Assembly (NCBI RefSeq): GCF_004168255.1
Contig: NZ_SEWG01000002.1
Location: 186,001 to 250,000 of the forward strand
DNA length: 64,000 bases
Direction of reading: 5' to 3'
Source of the DNA: Mucilaginibacter terrigena
GTDB taxonomy: Bacteria; Bacteroidota; Bacteroidia; Sphingobacteriales; Sphingobacteriaceae
The notes under the pieces were generated by a model. That model was given only the letters and a program-made list of their open reading frames with translations. It was not told where the DNA came from and searched no databases. The position numbers were made by a program, and so were the translations under genes. This document shows positions 52,261 through 63,081 of this stretch, one piece after another (position 1 is the first letter of the stretch; each line of letters begins with the position of its first letter).

Positions 52261-54666
52261 ATGTTTAAAAATTACCTGTTGGTCGCTTTTCGCAATCTTA
52301 CTAAAAACAAAGCATTTTCGTTTATTAATATTACCGGGCTGGCCATTGGTATGGCTGCATGCCTGTTAATTTTACAGTACGTTAAATTTGAACTTAGTTT
52401 TGATAATTTCCAGGCAAAGAAAGAACGTATTTATCGCATCAACCAAGACCGGTATAATAACGGAAAATTAAGCACAAGATGGGCCGGAGGGGCTTTTGCG
52501 CCGGGTACAGTGTTTAAAAAAGATCTACCCGAAATAGAAGATGTTGTGAAAATATCGCCCGCCGGGGATATCTTACTCAGCTATAAGGACCAGAAAATGA
52601 CCGTTGCAAATAACTATTTTGTAGGCAGTTCTTTCTTTAACATCTTTTCGTACCAATTAATTAAAGGAGATGTTAAAACCGCCCTGGCCGAACCCAATAC
52701 CGTAGTTATATCAGAAAGTATAGCGAAAAAGCTATTTAATGATCAGGATCCCGTTGGGCAAAGCATCAAAATTTATAATGATAAGGGGATGAAAGTTACG
52801 GGTGTAATGAAAGACATGCCCGAGAACACCCATATGAAAATGGATTTTTTGCAATCGTGGGCAACGTTATCCAAAATTTACGCTCCGGGTATTGATGACA
52901 GGTGGATGAACGATGGGTGCACAACTTACCTGTTGCTTAAACCGGGCGTTAACCCCAGGGCATTAGAGGCGAAGTTCATACCCATTGTTAAAAAGGCTTA
53001 TGAGCCTTACAAAAGTGCAGGCGAAGGAGGGGTATATACCTTGCAACCGGTAGAAAGCATTCACCTATACTCTAACCTTATGTTCGAACTGCAACCCAAT
53101 GGCGATGGTAACTCCGTTTACCTGCTTTTGGGAATAGCCATATTTGTTATTATTATTGCCTGGATCAACTATATAAACTTAGCTACAGCCAAAGGGATTG
53201 GGCGGGCTAAAGAGGTAGGCGTGCGCAAGACATTAGGATCGGCAAAAAAGCAACTTATCATGCAGTTTATGCTGGAAGCAGGGTTGCTTAACCTTTTATC
53301 GTTACTATTGGCTTTTATACTCATAGCCATATTTTTGCCAACTTTTGGAAGTATATCAGGTTTACACGTAAATTTCAGTTTGTTTTTAAATGCCGGTTTT
53401 TGGATAACTGTAGCAGGTATATTTTTAGCAGGCTCTTTCCTATCAGGATTTTACCCGGCTATAGTGCTCTCATCTTTTAAGCCTGTAGAAGTAATGAAAG
53501 GTAAATTATCAGCGTCGCCGCGCGGTGTTATTTTGCGCAAGGGGATGGTAGTTTTTCAGTTTGCAGCGTCAATTTTCTTATTGATAGGTTCGTTAACAGT
53601 ATACCGGCAGATCCAGTACATGCAAAAACAAAACCTGGGTGTTAATATCGATCAAACCATAGTAATAAAGCCGCCAATCGCTAAAATTGATTCGTTCTAC
53701 CGCAATATGACGTCATTTAAGGCTGATATATTAACCAATTCGCAAATAAAAGGTGTAACAGTTTCGACCAGTGTCCCGGGCGAAGCCGTACCATGGAATG
53801 CCGGGGGTATTAAACCCCATGGCGCCGATGATTCCCAGGGCAAACAATACCGTGTTATTGGTGGCGATTACGATTACTTGAAGTTTTACGATGTAAAGCT
53901 ACTTGCAGGGCGTAAGTTTTCGAGCGAATTTGGTACAGATACTGCTGCGGTAGTATTTAATTCAAAAGCTATTGATCAAATGGGTTTTACTAAACCAGAG
54001 CAGGCTGTTGGTAAACAAATAGATTTTTGGGGTAAAACCTATACCATTGTAGGGGTGGTAGAAAATTTTCATCAGCAATCGTTACGCGATGGCTATGATG
54101 CATTGATATTTCGCTGCATTCCAGATCTGCGCAGTAACTTTTCGGTTAAGATAAACGCTGCCAATATCCCGCAAACAGTAGCGCTGCTAAAGAACTACTG
54201 GAAAACGTATTTCCCTAACGACCAGTTCGATTACTTTTTTCTTGATCAGCATTTTAACAAGCAATACCAGGCCGATCAACGCTTTGGGCAGGTGTTTGGG
54301 ATATTTACTTTTATTGCCATATTGGTTGCCTGTTTGGGTTTGTTCGGGCTTGTATCATACACCATTGTTCAGCGTACTAAGGAAATTGGTATCAGGAAGG
54401 TATTGGGCGCAAGCGTAAACAGCATTTTGCAATTGCTGTATAAAGATTTTGCTATACTGGTAGTTGTTGCATTTATCGTGTCGGCACCGTTGGCATGGTA
54501 TGCAATAAACAAATGGCTGCAAACCTATGCGTTTAGGCTTAGTATAAATTGGGTGTTATTTATTATCCCGTTTATAGTGGTATTTATTATCGCTTTCGCA
54601 ACCGTATCGTTACTAACCGTTAAGGCAGCTTTAATGAACCCGGTTAAAAGCCTTAAAACCGAGTGA
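52261..54666 (+). CDS. ABC transporter permease, MacB/FtsX type (second copy)
   Basis: The 801-aa product has the same layout as the gene at 14739: a first TM helix (TGLAIGMAACLLILQY), MacB_PCD periplasmic domain, TM helices with GRAKEVGVRKTLGSAKKQL, a second half and the FtsX C-terminal domain with RTKEIGIRKVLGASVNSI. It ends PVKSLKTE. The ATPase partner is not nearby. The two paralogues share the final PVKSL-x-x-E motif and a 21-bp sequence in neighbouring intergenic DNA. Confidence 0.93.
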   Translation: MFKNYLLVAFRNLTKNKAFSFINITGLAIGMAACLLILQYVKFELSFDNFQAKKERIYRINQDRYNNGKLSTRWAGGAFAPGTVFKKDLPEIEDVVKISPAGDILLSYKDQKMTVANNYFVGSSFFNIFSYQLIKGDVKTALAEPNTVVISESIAKKLFNDQDPVGQSIKIYNDKGMKVTGVMKDMPENTHMKMDFLQSWATLSKIYAPGIDDRWMNDGCTTYLLLKPGVNPRALEAKFIPIVKKAYEPYKSAGEGGVYTLQPVESIHLYSNLMFELQPNGDGNSVYLLLGIAIFVIIIAWINYINLATAKGIGRAKEVGVRKTLGSAKKQLIMQFMLEAGLLNLLSLLLAFILIAIFLPTFGSISGLHVNFSLFLNAGFWITVAGIFLAGSFLSGFYPAIVLSSFKPVEVMKGKLSASPRGVILRKGMVVFQFAASIFLLIGSLTVYRQIQYMQKQNLGVNIDQTIVIKPPIAKIDSFYRNMTSFKADILTNSQIKGVTVSTSVPGEAVPWNAGGIKPHGADDSQGKQYRVIGGDYDYLKFYDVKLLAGRKFSSEFGTDTAAVVFNSKAIDQMGFTKPEQAVGKQIDFWGKTYTIVGVVENFHQQSLRDGYDALIFRCIPDLRSNFSVKINAANIPQTVALLKNYWKTYFPNDQFDYFFLDQHFNKQYQADQRFGQVFGIFTFIAILVACLGLFGLVSYTIVQRTKEIGIRKVLGASVNSILQLLYKDFAILVVVAFIVSAPLAWYAINKWLQTYAFRLSINWVLFIIPFIVVFIIAFATVSLLTVKAALMNPVKSLKTE

Positions 54667-54683
54667 TGCTAATCCGGTTTCAT

Positions 54684-54722
54684 AAAAAAAACCTCCGGGA
54701 ATTAATTCCCGGAGGTTTTTTT
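54684..54722. terminator. Bidirectional terminator between permease and gap
   Basis: A perfect inverted repeat with AACCTCCGGGAATT on one side and its complement on the other is flanked by A and T tracts, so it can end both transcripts. Confidence 0.92.
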
Positions 54723-54741
54723 ATTTGGGCGATAAGCTAAC

Positions 54742-56592
<1,851 letters not shown>

Positions 56593-56593
<1 letters not shown>

Positions 56594-57579
56594 TAAATTG
56601 ATAATATGTCTGCCATCTGCATCAGGTCGGCTTCTAACTTAAACTGATGCTGGGTTAGCGCCTCTTCAAGGCTTGTTAATTTTATGTGGTTGGCTTCAAG
56701 CCCAACCATCATTTGTGTTTTGCCATCTATCATGGCGTTAACAGCGGCATAGCCTAAACGGCTGCCTAAGATCCTGTCAAATGCCGACGGGCTACCCCCC
56801 CGTTGCAAGTGGCCTAATATAGTAACTTTTATATCGTAAAACTTCACCTGTTTTCTAACGGCTTCGGCAAGGTCATAAGCGCCGCCGCTTTTGTCGCCTT
56901 CGGCCACAATTACAATGCTCGACGATTTTTTATTGTACTGGCCGGCTTTTAGGTTCTCTATCAGTTTATCAATAGCTGTATCACGTTCGGGCAGTAAAAT
57001 AGCTTCTGCTCCGCATGAGATGCCTGCCCTAAGGGCAATAGCACCCGAGTCGCGGCCCATTACTTCGATAAAGAACAAGCGGTCGTGCGCATCGGCCGTA
57101 TCGCGGATCTTATCAATAGCCTCAATTACTGTATTGGTAGCAGTATCAAAGCCTAAGGTGTAGGTAGATCCGTACAGGTCGTTATCAATAGTGCCCGGTA
57201 CGCCAATAACGGCTATATCAGGATATTTTTTTGAAAAACGCAGGGCGCCGGTAAAGGTACCATCGCCGCCAATAACTACAATGCCATCAATGCCTGCTGC
57301 TTTAGCGTTTTGGTAAGCCAGTTCCATCCCCTCATCCGTACGGAAGGGAAGGCACCGGGCAGTTTTTAATATGGTGCCGCCAAAATTTAAGATATTACTT
57401 ACCGAGCGGGTGTTCATATCGTACATGTTATTGTCGATAAGCCCCTGGTATCCCTGGCGTATTCCCACAACTTCCAGGTTATTATATATAGCGGTACGTA
57501 CTACAGCCCTTATACAGGGGTTCATGCCGGGGGCATCACCGCCTGAAGTAAGAACTGCTATTTTTGAAATTTTATGCAT
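56593..57579 (-). CDS. pfkA: 6-phosphofructokinase
   Basis: The 328-aa product is an ATP-type PFK: AVLTSGGDAPGMNPCIRAV, GGDGTFTGALRF, the catalytic PGTIDNDLYGS with the Asp of TIDND, MGRDSG and GHLQRGGSPSAFDR. The ATG at 57579 gives MHKISKIAVLTSGGD; the longer frame adds 14 residues and is not supported. The enzyme commits fructose-6-phosphate to glycolysis. Its stop overlaps the next start (TAATG), so the operon is pfkA, kinase-like gene, gap. Confidence 0.97.
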
Positions 57580-57589
57580 CTTTACACAA

Positions 57590-57629
57590 GTAAATTTGTA
57601 GGTGCGAATATAGTGTGTCAAATTTACAC
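57590..57629. promoter_or_regulatory. Inverted repeats between pfkA and the Nudix regulator gene
   Basis: GTAAATTTG at 57590-57598 and its exact complement CAAATTTAC at 57619-57627 are 20 bp apart. The second lies in a small dyad (GTGTxAA with TTxACAC, 57615-57629). Between the repeats lies GCGAATATA, which on the minus strand is TATATTCGC, a one-mismatch -7 box for pfkA. The arrangement suggests operators for the divergent regulator. Confidence 0.55.
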
Positions 57630-57709
57630 CATTAAATTTATTTATATTATTTTTACATTAAAAATTAAGGATATATCTTTAAAAACAATTAACCTAAAAG
57701 CCCAATCCC

Positions 57710-58405
57710 TTGGAAGTAAAGTTACCTACATTTAACTCAGTTTTTTCTATAGACTGTGTCATATTTGGTTTTGAAGCCGGAGAACTGAAAATATTACTTA
57801 TAGAACGTAATGAAGAGCCCTTTAAAGACTGGCTGGCCTTACCGGGATACATTGTTGAGCAGGACGAGAGCATTGACGATGCCGCCGAGCGTATCTTATA
57901 CGAACTTACCGGCCTTCGCGATCTGCACATGCAGCAGTTTCACACCTTTGGCGAAGTTAACCGGCACCCTCAGGGGCGTGTAATAACGGTTGCCTACTAT
58001 GCGCTGATACGTATAAACGGGCAAAAAGAGGTTAAGCCGGTAACCCAATACGCTAAAAACGCCTTTTGGCACCCGGTGAACGATTTGCCTAAGCTGGCAT
58101 TTGACCACAGCGAAATTTTTGAAACTGGCTTTAACAAGATCCGCCGCAGGCTAAACTATCAGCCTATCGCGTTTGAGCTGCTGCCCGAGAAGTTTACGCT
58201 CACCCAACTGCAATCGTTATACGAAGCCGTGCTGAACAAAAAGCTGGATAAACGTAATTTCCGTAAGAAGATGCTGAGCTACGGTTTCCTGAAAGAACTT
58301 GACGAGAAGCAAAAAGGCGTATCGTACCGCGCCGCCAAATTATACAAGTTTGACCGCCGCAAATACACCAAAATTTTCCAGAACGACTTGAACCTGGATA
58401 AGTAG
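57710..58405 (+). CDS. Nudix-domain transcriptional regulator (NrtR/AraR-like)
   Basis: The 231-aa product has a Nudix fold with a degraded Nudix box: GYIVEQDESIDDAAERILYE keeps the fold, but the catalytic REUxEE is ERILYE. The C-terminal third is a winged-helix DNA-binding domain (FTLTQLQSLYEAVLNKKLDKRNFRKKML, seen in parts). Such proteins act as sugar- or nucleotide-sensing regulators rather than hydrolases, as in AraR of Bacteroides and NrtR. It is divergent from pfkA and most probably controls it. The ligand is unknown. Confidence 0.85.
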   Translation: MEVKLPTFNSVFSIDCVIFGFEAGELKILLIERNEEPFKDWLALPGYIVEQDESIDDAAERILYELTGLRDLHMQQFHTFGEVNRHPQGRVITVAYYALIRINGQKEVKPVTQYAKNAFWHPVNDLPKLAFDHSEIFETGFNKIRRRLNYQPIAFELLPEKFTLTQLQSLYEAVLNKKLDKRNFRKKMLSYGFLKELDEKQKGVSYRAAKLYKFDRRKYTKIFQNDLNLDK

Positions 58406-58463
58406 GGAGAGAGTCAGGAAATTAAGAATCAGGAATCAAGACTGAAAATAAAATATAGTTCAT

Positions 58464-58499
58464 AAAAGAAGCCCTGTCGATACCGACAGGGCTTCTTTT
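58464..58499. terminator. Bidirectional terminator
   Basis: AAAAGAAGCCCTGTCG pairs with CGACAGGGCTTCTTTT over a 4-base loop, with A and T tracts. It separates the regulator from the convergent kinase. Confidence 0.9.
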
Positions 58500-58548
58500 A
58501 TTTGAAAAATCTTGATTCTTATATCTTGACTTCTTGAATCTCTAAAAC

Positions 58549-59409
58549 CTACAATTGGCTTGGCGCCAAATCTAAGTGGTATTTAACCAGGTTATCTATA
58601 GGCGAGCGGATGATGTTACCAACGGTCATGCCGTTTTCGGTACAAACTTCCTCAAGCACGTTACGGAAATTGTAACCTACCGAGCCTATGCAGTTAAAAG
58701 TATATTTTTGATAATCGGGGTAATGGGTAACCAGGTTGCGGAAGAAATCCTCGAACGAGGTACGTACCAGGTTGCGCGAATATTCGATGTTCACAATGTT
58801 ATCGTAAACAAATTTGCTGAAGCTTGCGCAAAAACGGTTTGCACGCGGCTGGGTGTAAACAATCTCGTTGATATCATCGGGCGTAAGTTTAAAGGTTTCC
58901 CAAAAATTCTTACGTACCGCTTCGGGCATGTAACCGCGCAGGTAATCAACCAGTAATTTTTTACCAATGTGGCAGCCACTTCCCTCATCACCCAGGATAT
59001 AAGCGCCCGAATCGATGTTGTTAATCACCTCTTTGCCATCATATAAACAAGTATTGGTACCTGTACCTAATATGGCGGCAAAGCCTTCGTTATTACCCAG
59101 CAGGGCACGTGCGGCAGCAAGCAGATCGTGGCCGATGTAAACCTTTGATTTTGTAAAAACCGCCTTCATGGCATCCTCAACAATCTTACGCATCTCGGGA
59201 GTAGAACAGCCGGCGCCGTAGTAATTAACCTCGGTAATGTTATCCTTCTCAAGATCGGTAGGCAGGCTTTCCTTTAACGATTGAATAATGTAATCAGTGC
59301 CCGAAAAATAAGGATTGTAGCCCTCGGTGTTAAAATACACCTTTTTACCATCTTCGGTAACTAAACACCAGTTTGTTTTGGTGGAGCCACCGTCAGCAAT
59401 TATGATCAT
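58549..59409 (-). CDS. N-acetylglucosamine kinase-like (BadF/BadG family)
   Basis: The 286-aa product, from ATG 59409, has an intact ASKHA kinase core: MIIIADGGSTKTNWCLV (phosphate-1), AILGTGTNTCLYDGK (phosphate-2) and YILGDEGSGCHIGKKL. The longer frame adds 33 hydrophobic residues upstream without support. Family members phosphorylate N-acetylglucosamine, glucosamine or related sugars. It is a paralogue of the gene at 55745, with only the pfkA-regulator region between. Confidence 0.88.
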   Translation of the reverse strand: MIIIADGGSTKTNWCLVTEDGKKVYFNTEGYNPYFSGTDYIIQSLKESLPTDLEKDNITEVNYYGAGCSTPEMRKIVEDAMKAVFTKSKVYIGHDLLAAARALLGNNEGFAAILGTGTNTCLYDGKEVINNIDSGAYILGDEGSGCHIGKKLLVDYLRGYMPEAVRKNFWETFKLTPDDINEIVYTQPRANRFCASFSKFVYDNIVNIEYSRNLVRTSFEDFFRNLVTHYPDYQKYTFNCIGSVGYNFRNVLEEVCTENGMTVGNIIRSPIDNLVKYHLDLAPSQL

Positions 59410-59866
59410 AAAATAAGTTTTAAAAAAAAATTGGGTTAAAAGTATGATTAACTTATTGTAAAAAAAACACTTCTTAATTTTAAAAAGTAAAAATGTAGTG
59501 CCGAACAAGTTAAAACTCAGTATATGTGTGTAAATTTTAACTTTTTTACCAAAAAATAAATTTTAGCAAAAGGCACAATTAAAAAGTTAAACCATAAAAT
59601 AATATTTGTCTGTTTTACATATAAAATGCTATGTTAATTAATTAACACCGGTTTATAATTGAATGCAATTATATGTAATATTTTAACAATTATTAATGGG
59701 TGCTGTTTTTTGTGCGGTTAAATATATTTTAACATCATTTTAACCTGGTTGAACAAGTATGGCCGCGCAAAACCTGCATACGATTTTGCCCGTGGGCTAT
59801 TGTCGTTTTCAACCAAAATACGCATATTTGCACCGCGAAAAAATCATTACGATTATTCAAAGCGAT
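59410..59866. other. AT-rich intergenic region before tRNA-Arg
   Basis: I see no supported gene in this 457-bp stretch. It contains the tRNA promoter (59799-59831) and long A/T runs. An apparent minus-strand ORF overlapping the tRNA is an artefact. Confidence 0.6.
59799..59831 (+). promoter_or_regulatory. Promoter of tRNA-Arg
   Basis: ATTG at 59799-59802, a 20-bp spacer and CATATTTGC at 59823-59831 (one mismatch to TAnnTTTGC) lie 35 bp before the tRNA. Confidence 0.6.
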
Positions 59867-59940
59867 GGTCCTATAGCTCAGCTGGATAGAGCAACAGATT
59901 TCTAATCTGTAGGTCTCAGGTTCGAATCCTGATGGGATCA
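59867..59940 (+). tRNA. tRNA-Arg (anticodon TCT)
   Basis: A 74-nt cloverleaf is visible: acceptor GGTCCTA with TGGGATC, D-arm GCTCAGCTGGATAGAGC, anticodon stem ACAGA/TCTGT with loop TTTCTAA and anticodon TCT at 59901-59903, T-arm CTCAGGTTCGAATCCTGA. It reads AGA codons. CCA is not encoded. Confidence 0.97.
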
Positions 59941-59941
59941 C

Positions 59942-59971
59942 AAAAAAAAGATACTTTAGGGTGTCTTTTTT
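59942..59971 (+). terminator. Terminator after tRNA-Arg
   Basis: An A-rich arm AAAAAGATAC pairs with GTGTCTTTTT, followed by T residues. Confidence 0.65.
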
Positions 59972-60097
59972 TGTTTAATACCTTTTATTCCTGTAACGAT
60001 CTCCTGTCCTTATAAATTATCGCGCTATTTCCCCGATATAATTCGCTGATAATTTGCTGTTTAATAATCCAATGTGTAATTTCATAGCCGGTTACAA

Positions 60098-60116
60098 TTA
60101 TGTTATAATAACATAA
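60098..60116 (+). promoter_or_regulatory. Perfect 19-bp palindrome before the DUF4157 gene
   Basis: TTATGTTATAATAACATAA is a perfect inverted repeat with one central base, ending 6 bp before the ATG. It could be an operator, or a hairpin hiding the translation start. Confidence 0.6.
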
Positions 60117-60122
60117 GGCATT

Positions 60123-61736
60123 ATGAATACCTATACCGGCAAAACACAAAAAAGCGATGGCCTGTCAAAGGCCGGCAATGCTTCTCAAAAGCAGAGTAGC
60201 GGTCAGTTTTCGTTTCAGCTGGCAGATAACCGCCCGGCTGCTGTTGCACAGCGAAAAATGCGGGAAGCCGCCAACAATATCCCCGGTACAACAAATATAC
60301 AAGCAAACCCGCCCCCCATTCAAAAAAAGGCTGATAATACAGGATTGCCCGACGGCCTTAAAAGCGGGATAGAAAACTTTTCGGGTTATTCGATGAGCGA
60401 TGTGAAGGTTCATTACAATTCATCAAAACCGGCGCAGCTTAAGGCGCTGGCTTACGCCCAGGGTACAGATATACACATTGGCCCCGGCCAGGAAAAACAT
60501 TTACCGCACGAAGCCTGGCATGTAGTGCAGCAGAAGCAGGGCAGGGTAAAGCCTACAACACAATTAAAAGGTAAAGTTGATATAAACGATAATACAGGTT
60601 TAGAAAAAGAAGCCGATTTGATGGGCGGAAAGGCATTAAATTTAGGCTTAAGCGTTCCTTCCAAGCAAGTAGTAGGTAATTCTGCAAATTTAGGATCTGT
60701 GCAATCCAAACCGGTTCAAAGGGTAGAAATAGATGTTAATGACTGGGGGACGGAAGATACCGAAGATCCGGCCGAAATAAAATCGTTACTGGAAAGCGTT
60801 GACAAACGTTATGCTGAATTATCTGAAGAAAACAAGCAGGCTATATTTGAAGAATACGAAAAAGGAACATATAACCACGATGCGGCGCTTGTTGCACTGG
60901 TAAAAAAGCATTGCCAGGCAGGGGGCGCTGATAGCTCAGCAGCTATTGAAGAGGAAATTCAAAGGGAAGATGCAAACGCCTGGCAGGTAAGCATCGGTAA
61001 CTCAAAAGAAGAGCAGCTGCATTTCCTTTATACAGTTGTGGCCAAAACCCGGCAAATTATTCCTGTAGCCATCAACAGGATCGAAGAACACCCACAGGTA
61101 AGTAGATTAACAAACGATATGTACCTATGCCAGCAGCACCTGGTCAAAACGTTTTCATCATTAATGAAAAGCCGTGGCTTGCTGATAGATTCAAACTACG
61201 TCCATCCGGCTATAGTAGAGCGCATTATGATGATAGTTAGTAAGCAGGCGCGGGCATTAAACGCACATTCGGAAGAAGAACAAATTATACAGATGGCAGG
61301 GGTATGTAAAGATTATGCTTCCATCGCTTATGGACTGATCAGGCAAAACGACCCTGCTAACATCCTGAAGGCAACCCTGGGCTTCATCAAAGACCACGTA
61401 TTTGTAACAGTATTAGTTAAAGGTGTTCCTTATGTTGTAGATGCATGGCGTACACCACACGAGCCGGCTATCGGTGTTTTGCCGGAAGCCGGGCATATAG
61501 CAGATTTAAACAGCCGTAAACGTGTTAATGATTTTAACGCATTGGATGTTAGTGTTTCCCAGGAAAAGGATACCGATAACAATAACCCGAAAAAAACGCA
61601 ATCTTTAAAAGACCAGTATGCCGATTACAGGCAAGTGTATAAGATATTTAAAGACAACCAGGATAACCTTGAAAAAGAGGCGGCAAGCTTTTTAAAGACA
61701 AACGACAAAGTATACGACGGGATAGGCAAGTTTTAA
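60123..61736 (+). CDS. DUF4157 protein with transglutaminase-like C-terminal domain (putative effector/toxin)
   Basis: The 537-aa product has no signal peptide. Residues about 1-75 are a low-complexity Gln/Ala/Ser-rich leader. Residues about 76-175 form a DUF4157 domain (SGIENFSGYSMSDVKVHYNS, then LAYAQGTDIHIGPGQ and H129-E-A-W-H133 in LPHEAWHVVQQKQG). DUF4157 is known to be linked with contractile injection systems and polymorphic toxins. The C-terminal region has a transglutaminase-like triad: C395 in AGVCKDYASIAY, H425 in KDHVFVTVLV and D440 in YVVDAWRTP, with spacings of 30 and 15 residues. A protein-modifying (deamidase or protease) role is inferred. A terminator follows; no injection-system gene is in the window. 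Confidence 0.8.
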   Translation: MNTYTGKTQKSDGLSKAGNASQKQSSGQFSFQLADNRPAAVAQRKMREAANNIPGTTNIQANPPPIQKKADNTGLPDGLKSGIENFSGYSMSDVKVHYNSSKPAQLKALAYAQGTDIHIGPGQEKHLPHEAWHVVQQKQGRVKPTTQLKGKVDINDNTGLEKEADLMGGKALNLGLSVPSKQVVGNSANLGSVQSKPVQRVEIDVNDWGTEDTEDPAEIKSLLESVDKRYAELSEENKQAIFEEYEKGTYNHDAALVALVKKHCQAGGADSSAAIEEEIQREDANAWQVSIGNSKEEQLHFLYTVVAKTRQIIPVAINRIEEHPQVSRLTNDMYLCQQHLVKTFSSLMKSRGLLIDSNYVHPAIVERIMMIVSKQARALNAHSEEEQIIQMAGVCKDYASIAYGLIRQNDPANILKATLGFIKDHVFVTVLVKGVPYVVDAWRTPHEPAIGVLPEAGHIADLNSRKRVNDFNALDVSVSQEKDTDNNNPKKTQSLKDQYADYRQVYKIFKDNQDNLEKEAASFLKTNDKVYDGIGKF

Positions 61737-61765
61737 AACGTGTGCCTGTAACGGATTTATCAATT

Positions 61766-61796
61766 AGCCTTAAGCCGAAAGATCTTGAGGCTTTTT
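61766..61796 (+). terminator. Terminator after the DUF4157 gene
   Basis: AGCCTTAAG (61766-61774) pairs with CTTGAGGCT (61784-61792), followed by a short T run. Confidence 0.65.
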
Positions 61797-61866
61797 GATT
61801 AATTAAGGTTTATCTGTTATAATTACAAGGCACAACTTGGAGTGTCAGTTATTAACAACATCACCA

Positions 61867-62706
61867 ATGAAATTATTTAAAACATCACTCATCTTTTTTA
61901 TAGCCGTTTACACATTCAGTTCATTTAAGGACAAGGAAACCACATGGGTTGCCATTGGCGATTCGATCACCTATTTAAACGACCATAAGGACGAGACCGC
62001 CAACAGGCTTACCCGCGGCTATTTAACACAGGTAACCGAACAAATGCCCAACGTGCACTACATTAACAAAGGGTATAACGGCTGGACATCAGGTGGCATT
62101 GCTGATAACATCGAGAAATTAGGCTTAGTAAAGGCAGATATCTATTCGGTGTTTTTAGGAACAAACGATTGGTGGCAGGGCAGGCCGGTTGGCACGTTGG
62201 ATGATTATAAAAACAGTACCGGCAACACAACTATATACGGCTCATTTCGTATCATCATCAATAAACTGCATAACCTGAACCCCGAAGCAAAGATCCTGCT
62301 GATAACCCCTATGCAACGCGCCGATTTTGTTTACATAAACGATCCGAAGAACAACGCGTACGGCTCGTACAAGCCTTTAAACGGCCAATCGCTGGAAGCT
62401 GTTGCAGAGGCTATAAAAGCTATAGGCAACTCCGCGCACATCGCCGTTGTTGATCTTTACCACAACAAAGCGCTTACCATTAAAAACATGGTAAAGTTTA
62501 AAAGGCTGAAAGACCCCATAACTGGTGCATATACCAATTATAAATATCCCCTGTCAACAACCATTCTCTTTAACCCGGCTACTGACGAGTACCCGTATCC
62601 AACAGAGGCCATTAACCTGACATTTGACGGCTTGCACCCTTCAGATAAAGGCAGCGCGGTGATTGCAAAAGCTGTAGTTGCGGAGTTTAAACGGTTTATG
62701 AATTAA
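61867..62706 (+). CDS. SGNH/GDSL-family hydrolase
   Basis: The 279-aa product, from ATG 61867, has a signal peptide (TSLIFFIAVYTFSSF). All four SGNH blocks are present: GDSITYL (nucleophile Ser), GYNGWTSGG (Gly), LGTNDWWQG (Asn), and DGLHPSDKG (Asp and His). The family includes esterases, lipases and carbohydrate deacetylases; the substrate is not shown. Ten upstream codons in the same frame are ignored because the signal peptide begins at the later ATG. It stands alone. Confidence 0.9.
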   Translation: MKLFKTSLIFFIAVYTFSSFKDKETTWVAIGDSITYLNDHKDETANRLTRGYLTQVTEQMPNVHYINKGYNGWTSGGIADNIEKLGLVKADIYSVFLGTNDWWQGRPVGTLDDYKNSTGNTTIYGSFRIIINKLHNLNPEAKILLITPMQRADFVYINDPKNNAYGSYKPLNGQSLEAVAEAIKAIGNSAHIAVVDLYHNKALTIKNMVKFKRLKDPITGAYTNYKYPLSTTILFNPATDEYPYPTEAINLTFDGLHPSDKGSAVIAKAVVAEFKRFMN

Positions 62707-62743
62707 TTTGAATTTGCCTGACCGGCTGCTGTGTATGCTATGT

Positions 62744-62983
62744 TTATACAGCAATTTGCAGGTCGTCCAAATAAGGCAGCACAAAAAGGGTATGCTCAAA
62801 AGCGCGGAAATGGGTGATGATGTGACTGTGGTCGTCAAAAAAAACTTCTACATAAAAGCTATCGAGGTTGTAAAGCCTGATGTAATGGCGATCGTTAAGC
62901 CTGTCGGCCAAAAAAGTACCTTTTAAAACAGCTTCTGTTTTTTCAAGATATCCTAAAGCGTTAAATTTATCCGAGGTCATCAT
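62744..62983 (-). CDS. Small conserved-looking protein
   Basis: The 79-aa product is cytoplasmic, with LADRLNDRHYIRLYNLDSF, YVEVFFDDHSHIITHFRAFE and LVLPYLDDLQI-like text, a mixed alpha/beta pattern. Coding bias is better on this strand than on the overlapping plus frame. The function is unknown. Confidence 0.7.
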   Translation of the reverse strand: MMTSDKFNALGYLEKTEAVLKGTFLADRLNDRHYIRLYNLDSFYVEVFFDDHSHIITHFRAFEHTLFVLPYLDDLQIAV

Positions 62984-63081
62984 GGCTTTACTCTTTTATA
63001 TACTGTTCATGTTCAGGATAATACAAAACCCGTGCCCGCTTTAAATTCTAAACAATTGTTTTTTTGGATAGTTATAAACAT

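Noticed and set aside
59410..59700. Possible small gene in the AT-rich gap
   Set aside because: No frame has a plausible start, length and composition together.
59735..59941. Minus-strand ORF starting MIPSGFEPETYRLEIC
   Set aside because: It is the reverse translation of the tRNA-Arg gene, a well-known artefact.
62708..62926. 72-codon plus-strand ORF
   Set aside because: It overlaps the better-supported minus-strand gene at 62744-62983 and has no protein-like pattern.
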